Origin: Rhodobacteraceae bacterium UBA6273
GTDB taxonomy: Bacteria; Pseudomonadota; Alphaproteobacteria; Rhodobacterales; Rhodobacteraceae
Direction of reading: 5' to 3'
NCBI GenBank assembly: GCA_002440625.1
Contig: DJUV01000147.1
Span: 1-19,166 of the forward strand
Length of the DNA: 19,166 bases
A program made the position numbers and the translations under genes. This document shows, piece by piece, positions 15,364 to 19,166 of this stretch; positions within the stretch are counted from its first letter, which is position 1; each line of letters begins with the position of its first letter. Below the pieces are notes generated by a model. That model saw only the letters and a list, made by a program, of their open reading frames with translations, was not told the DNA's origin and ran no database searches.

Positions 15364-15401
15364 ACCAATCGGCGCGACCGCGCCAAAACGGGAGGACGAC
15401 A

Positions 15402-16724
15402 ATGAGAAAGATCACGGCACTGATGCTCGGCACGGCCCTTGTGGCCGTCACGGGCATGGCTTCGGCCGACGAGACCTGGGGCGACTATCCCGGCTATACG
15501 CTGCGCGTGAAGCTGATCGGCGGCGCGCAATACGAGAAGCTTTATGCCGAGATTCCGAAATGGGAGGCGGCGACCGGCGCCAAGGTGGAGATCGTCAGCC
15601 GCAAGAACCACTTCGAGCTCGACAAGGAAATCAAGCAGGACATCGCGGCGAACACGATCGACTATTGCGTCGCCTCGAACCACACCTCCTTCGCGCCGCA
15701 GTATGGTGACATCTACATCGACCTGAACACCGCGATCAAACCCGAGGTTCTGGCCGAGTTCGACCCGCTGGCGCTGAAGAACGCCACGGTGAACGGCAAG
15801 CTGGTGCAACTTCCGCGCCATTCCGACATCTCGAACTTGTTCTACAAGAAGTCGCTCTACGCGGATCAGGCCAACAAGGACGCGTTCAAGGCCAAGTACG
15901 GCTATGACCTCGCCCCGCCGGAAACCTTCGACCAGTTCAAGGATCAGGCGATCTTCTTCGCCAAGGCGCCCGATTTCTACGGCACCCAGTTCGTCGGCAA
16001 GGACGAGGCGATCACCGGCCGGTTCTACGAGATGCTGGTCGCCAACGGCGGCGCGCTGTTCGATGAAAACTGGAACCCGACCTTCAACTCGGCCGCAGGC
16101 GTCAAGTCGCTGATGTGGTTCAAGGAGCTTTATGACGCCAAGGCCGTGCCGGCCGGGTCGCTGAACTATCTCTGGGACGATACCGGCATGGGCTTTGCCT
16201 CGGGCACGGTGGCGATGGACCTCGACTGGGCCGGCTGGGCCGCGTTCTTCAACGACCCGAAGAATTCGAAGGTCGCGGGCGACATCGGCCTTGTCCGCGC
16301 GCCGAAGGGTGATGGCGGCAAGCGGTCGGGCTGGTCCGGGAGCCACAGCTTCTCGATCACCACGACCTGCGACAATCAGGCGGCGGCGGTATCCCTCCTC
16401 ACCTTCCTGACCGATCACGACAACCAGATGATCGAGGCGCGGCAGGGCCTGCTGCCGACCCGCACCCAGGTCTGGAAGGACATCACGGCAGAGTTCGAGG
16501 CGGCGGGCAATCCGTTCATGGTCGAGGTGTTCAACACCTACAGCCAGTCGATGGCCGAAGACGCCTTCACCCCGCCGCTGATCGAGCCCTGGATCGAGGT
16601 TTCGAACGTGATCTGGCCGAACCTTCAAAAGGGCATTCTCGGCGAGATGGATCCCCAGGCCGCGCTGGATGACGCCGCCGAAAAGGCCAAGGTCATCATG
16701 GAAGACGCCGGCTACATCAAGTGA
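15402..16724 (+). CDS. Secreted ABC transporter solute-binding protein (carbohydrate type)
   Basis: Periplasmic receptor of an ABC importer, 440 residues. The signal peptide is clear: MRKITALMLGTALVAVTGMA, followed by SADE with likely cleavage after ASA. The mature part shows the family-1 binding-protein pattern: YAEIPKWEAATGAKVEIV near the start, LPRHSDISNLFYKKSLYAD in the hinge/ligand region, FASGTVAMDLDWAGWAAFF, and the C-terminal MIEARQGLLPTRTQVWKD. The ATG at 15402 has GGGAGG about 8 nt upstream. It follows the CoA-transferase by 38 bp and precedes two permeases and the ATPase, so the importer set is complete. The ligand is unknown; the context suggests a compound metabolised as a CoA ester. 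Confidence 0.95.
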   Translation: MRKITALMLGTALVAVTGMASADETWGDYPGYTLRVKLIGGAQYEKLYAEIPKWEAATGAKVEIVSRKNHFELDKEIKQDIAANTIDYCVASNHTSFAPQYGDIYIDLNTAIKPEVLAEFDPLALKNATVNGKLVQLPRHSDISNLFYKKSLYADQANKDAFKAKYGYDLAPPETFDQFKDQAIFFAKAPDFYGTQFVGKDEAITGRFYEMLVANGGALFDENWNPTFNSAAGVKSLMWFKELYDAKAVPAGSLNYLWDDTGMGFASGTVAMDLDWAGWAAFFNDPKNSKVAGDIGLVRAPKGDGGKRSGWSGSHSFSITTTCDNQAAAVSLLTFLTDHDNQMIEARQGLLPTRTQVWKDITAEFEAAGNPFMVEVFNTYSQSMAEDAFTPPLIEPWIEVSNVIWPNLQKGILGEMDPQAALDDAAEKAKVIMEDAGYIK

Positions 16725-16732
16725 TCCGATAG

Positions 16733-16760
16733 GGACGGGGCGGCCTATGCCGCCCCGTCC
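16733..16760 (+). other. Strong hairpin between binding-protein and permease genes
   Basis: GGACGGGGCGGC / GCCGCCCCGTCC is a perfect 12-bp stem with loop CTAT, starting 8 nt after the binding-protein stop. No T-run follows. Hairpins at this position in ABC operons typically stabilise the binding-protein message or partly terminate, so that more receptor than permease is made. Confidence 0.7.
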
Positions 16761-16799
16761 GCCAACCTGTCCCTGCACCACACCCGCGAAGGGGGAGCG

Positions 16800-17702
16800 A
16801 TGCCGTTCTGGAGACGCGAAAGCGCAACACCCTTTCTTTTGCTGACGCCGGCAATGCTCACCATGGCTTTCGTGGTGATCGTCCCGCTGATTTTTTCGAT
16901 GTATACGAGCTTTACCGGCTACCGGCTGGTCAAGCCGGACAGCCTTTATGACTGGGTTGGGTTCCGCAACTATGCCCGCATCCTGTCGGACTGGGATTTC
17001 TGGGTGCCTTTCGGCCGCACCGTCCTGTTCCTGACCATCGTGCTGAACCTCGAATTCCTGCTCGGCCTCGGGATCGCGCTTCTCATCAACCGGATCACCT
17101 GGGGTCAGCGGACGCTCAGGACCATCATGATGTTTCCGATGATGTTCTCGCCGATCCTCGTCGGCTTCCAGTTCAAGTTCCTCTTCAACGACAACATCGG
17201 CATCGTGAACAACGCGCTTCAGTCGCTTGGCCTGTCCGATGGCGCCATCGCCTGGCTGGTTGACGCGAAGCTCGCCTTCTTCTCGATCGCCATTGCCGAG
17301 ATATGGATGTCGACCTCGGTCTTTGCGATCCTGCTTCTTGCCGGGCTTTTCGCCATGCCGCGCGACCCCTTGGAGGCGGCGAAGGTCGACGGCTGCAACC
17401 CGTGGCAGACCTTCCGCCATATCACGCTGCCGTTCCTGATGCCCTTCGCCTATATCGCCATGGCGATCCGCTCGCTCGACGTCGCCCGCGCCTATGACAT
17501 CGTGACGGTGATGACCGACGGCGGGCCGGCTGGCCGGACCGAGCTTCTCTGGACCCTGATCGCGCGGGTCGGCTACGACAATTCGCGGATGGGGATGGCC
17601 AATGCGATGGCCTATGTCTCCACCATCCTTTCGATCCTCTTCACCTGGTACTTCTACCGCAAGCTGGTCGCGGCCCGCCGCTACATGGGGGGTGCGCAAT
17701 GA
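16800..17702 (+). CDS. ABC transporter permease (carbohydrate type, MalF-like position)
   Basis: Inner-membrane permease of 300 residues with about six transmembrane helices. The first is PFLLLTPAMLTMAFVVIVPL (about 11-34), and a long periplasmic segment follows. The ATPase-docking EAA motif is LEAAKVDGCNPWQTFRHITL (191-210), in the cytoplasmic loop before the last helices. GGAG precedes the ATG. The stop overlaps the second permease start by 4 nt (ATGA), consistent with equal expression of the two subunits. Confidence 0.95.
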   Translation: MPFWRRESATPFLLLTPAMLTMAFVVIVPLIFSMYTSFTGYRLVKPDSLYDWVGFRNYARILSDWDFWVPFGRTVLFLTIVLNLEFLLGLGIALLINRITWGQRTLRTIMMFPMMFSPILVGFQFKFLFNDNIGIVNNALQSLGLSDGAIAWLVDAKLAFFSIAIAEIWMSTSVFAILLLAGLFAMPRDPLEAAKVDGCNPWQTFRHITLPFLMPFAYIAMAIRSLDVARAYDIVTVMTDGGPAGRTELLWTLIARVGYDNSRMGMANAMAYVSTILSILFTWYFYRKLVAARRYMGGAQ

Positions 17703-18568
17703 GCCTTGCCGTCGAAAGCCAGACCTCGAAGCAGCTGAAACGCGCCGGTCTGACCGCGCTGACCTTCCTTCTGATGGTCGTGATGTGTGTGCCGGGCCTC
17801 TGGGTCGTCCTTTCAGCCTTCCGCCCGAATGGCGAGATTCTCGCCAAGCCGCCGGTCTGGGTGCCGGAAGCGCCGACCTTCGACAACTTCCGCAAGATCT
17901 TCGGCCTTGGCACCGATCAGGTGGCGATCCCGGTCGGCAGCTACTTCATGAATTCGCTGATCATCGCGCTGACCTCGACGGTCATCGCGCTCGCCATCGG
18001 CATGGCGGGGGGCTACGCCTTCGCGCGCTACCGCTTCCGGGGCAAGGGTGGCATCTTCCTTGGCCTGATGCTCTTCCGCGCCGTGCCGGGGATCGCGCTG
18101 TCGCTGCCGGTGTTCATCCTCTGGAGCAAGATGAGCATCATCGACACCAAGCTTGGCCTCATCATCGTCTATGTCAGCCTCAACGTCCCCTTCACCATCT
18201 GGCTGATCGACGGCTTCTTCCGCCAGATCCCGCTGTCTTTATCCGAAGCCGCGCAGGTCGATGGCTGCACCCGCTGGCAGGCCTTCTGGAAGATCGAGTT
18301 TCCGCTGGCCCGCTCCGGCATCGCGGCGGCGGGGGTCTTTGCCTTCCTGACCTCGTGGAACGAATTCGCGCTGGCGAGCCAGCTTACCCGCTCCACCACT
18401 TCGAAAACCCTGCCGGTGGGCCTTTTGGATTTCACGGCGCAATTCACAATCGACTGGGCGGGCATGTGCGCCATGGCGGTGATCATCATCATCCCCGCGC
18501 TGATCCTGACCTTCCTCGTGCAGAAACATCTGATCGCCGGTCTGACCTTCGGCGGCGTGAAAGGATAG
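17699..18568 (+). CDS. ABC transporter permease (carbohydrate type, MalG-like position)
   Basis: Second inner-membrane permease, 289 residues. The N-terminal helix is LTALTFLLMVVMCVPGLWVV (about 18-37), then a periplasmic stretch (PNGEILAKPPVWVPEAPTFD) typical of MalG/UgpE-type subunits. The EAA loop is SEAAQVDGCTRWQAFWKIEF (182-201). It pairs with the preceding permease to form the channel. The ATPase gene begins 3 bp after its stop. Confidence 0.95.
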   Translation: MSLAVESQTSKQLKRAGLTALTFLLMVVMCVPGLWVVLSAFRPNGEILAKPPVWVPEAPTFDNFRKIFGLGTDQVAIPVGSYFMNSLIIALTSTVIALAIGMAGGYAFARYRFRGKGGIFLGLMLFRAVPGIALSLPVFILWSKMSIIDTKLGLIIVYVSLNVPFTIWLIDGFFRQIPLSLSEAAQVDGCTRWQAFWKIEFPLARSGIAAAGVFAFLTSWNEFALASQLTRSTTSKTLPVGLLDFTAQFTIDWAGMCAMAVIIIIPALILTFLVQKHLIAGLTFGGVKG

Positions 18569-18571
18569 AAC

Positions 18572-19166
18572 ATGGCTGAGATCACGCTCGACAAGGTCGT
18601 CAAGAAATACGGCGCGGCGAATGTCGTCCACGGCATCGACCTGAAGATCGCGCATGAGGAATTCGTGGTGCTGGTCGGGCCTTCGGGCTGCGGAAAGTCC
18701 ACCACGCTTCGAATGATCGCGGGGCTGGAGGACATCTCTGGCGGCATCGTCAGGATCGGTGAGCGGGTGGTGAACGACCTGCCGCCAAGGAAGCGCAACA
18801 TCTCGATGGTGTTCCAGAACTATGCGCTTTACCCGCACATGAACGTCCGGGAAAACCTGGGCTTCGGCCTGAAGATCGCAGGCGAAACCCCTGAGGCCAT
18901 TGCGAAACGCGTCGATGAGGCGGCAGGTATCCTCGGCCTGACGCCGCTGCTTGACCGGACGCCGGCGGAGCTTTCGGGCGGCCAGCGCCAGCGGGTCGCC
19001 ATCGGGCGGGCCATCGTGCGCCAGCCGAAGCTGTTTCTGTTCGACGAACCCTTGTCGAACCTCGACGCGGCGCTGCGGATGAACACGCGGATCGAGATCG
19101 CGAACCTGCACCGGCAGTTGTCGGCCTCGATGATCTACGTCACCCATGACCAGACCGAGGCGATGA
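18572..19166 (+). CDS. ABC transporter ATP-binding protein, UgpC/MalK type (cut by window edge)
   Basis: Cytoplasmic ATPase powering the importer. 198 complete residues are visible of a family usually about 330-370 long, so the C-terminal regulatory (TOBE-type) domain is outside the window. Walker A is GPSGCGKST (36-44), the Q-loop [10 protein letters not shown] (81-90), the signature LSGGQRQ (134-140) and Walker B LFLFDEP (154-160). The D-loop SNLD and the switch histidine in [10 protein letters not shown] (H192) follow, so the nucleotide-binding domain is intact. The ATG at 18572 has AAAGGA upstream and follows the permease stop by 3 bp. Confidence 0.96.
   Translation, partial: MAEITLDKVVKKYGAANVVHGIDLKIAHEEFVVLVGPSGCGKSTTLRMIAGLEDISGGIVRIGERVVNDLPPRKRNISMVFQNYALYPHMNVRENLGFGLKIAGETPEAIAKRVDEAAGILGLTPLLDRTPAELSGGQRQRVAIGRAIVRQPKLFLFDEPLSNLDAALRMNTRIEIANLHRQLSASMIYVTHDQTEAM

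Noticed and set aside
14991..17699. A 902-codon minus-strand open frame
   Set aside because: It lies opposite the CoA-transferase, binding protein and first permease, all with clear motifs. The sequence is low-complexity Arg/Gly/Asp/His-rich, typical of a GC-driven antisense frame.
18239..19147. A 302-codon minus-strand open frame opposite the ABC ATPase
   Set aside because: The plus strand encodes Walker A, signature, Walker B and switch motifs. The minus frame shows only biased composition.

Overview
The window is a GC-rich alphaproteobacterial chromosome segment, most likely from the Rhodobacterales (Paracoccaceae/Roseobacter type). This rests on the hom-glpX pair, the pqqABCDE order, the TadE/TadE/TadG trio, UgpC/MalK-type ABC genes and frequent ATGA/GTGA stop-start overlaps. 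No taxonomic search was possible, so the placement is an inference. No tRNA, rRNA, CRISPR array, IS element or phage gene was seen.

Layout. 1-2371 (minus): a small lipoprotein gene, homoserine dehydrogenase (hom) and class II fructose-1,6-bisphosphatase (glpX, cut by the left edge). 2455-3071 (plus): a TetR regulator that looks leaderless, with a perfect palindrome just upstream of its -10 box. 3147-6099 (minus): three Tad-pilus pseudopilin-like membrane proteins, the largest with a von Willebrand A domain. 6347-9543 (minus): a complete pqqABCDE operon for pyrroloquinoline quinone, including the 31-residue PqqA precursor peptide. 9810-10586 (plus): an IclR regulator. It is followed by a hairpin-rich 262-bp gap between convergent genes.

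10849-19166 is the most interesting part. Two operons diverge from an AT-rich 115-bp region whose opposing -35 boxes overlap. The left one encodes a MaoC-like hydratase and a Gfo/Idh/MocA oxidoreductase. The right one encodes a second MaoC-like protein, a solute-binding-protein homologue with no signal peptide, a class III (CaiB/BaiF) CoA-transferase and a complete sugar-type ABC importer: secreted binding protein, two permeases and an ATPase cut by the right edge.

How the genes may work together: the importer would bring in a sugar- or polyol-like acid. The CoA-transferase would activate it, the MaoC pair would hydrate or dehydrate the CoA ester, and the oxidoreductase would act on a hydroxyl group. 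The IclR protein is the obvious candidate regulator. I do not recognise this exact combination as a described pathway. The two oddest parts are the cytosolic binding-protein homologue, translationally coupled to the CoA genes, and the second MaoC protein, which has lost the family's catalytic histidine while its partner keeps it.
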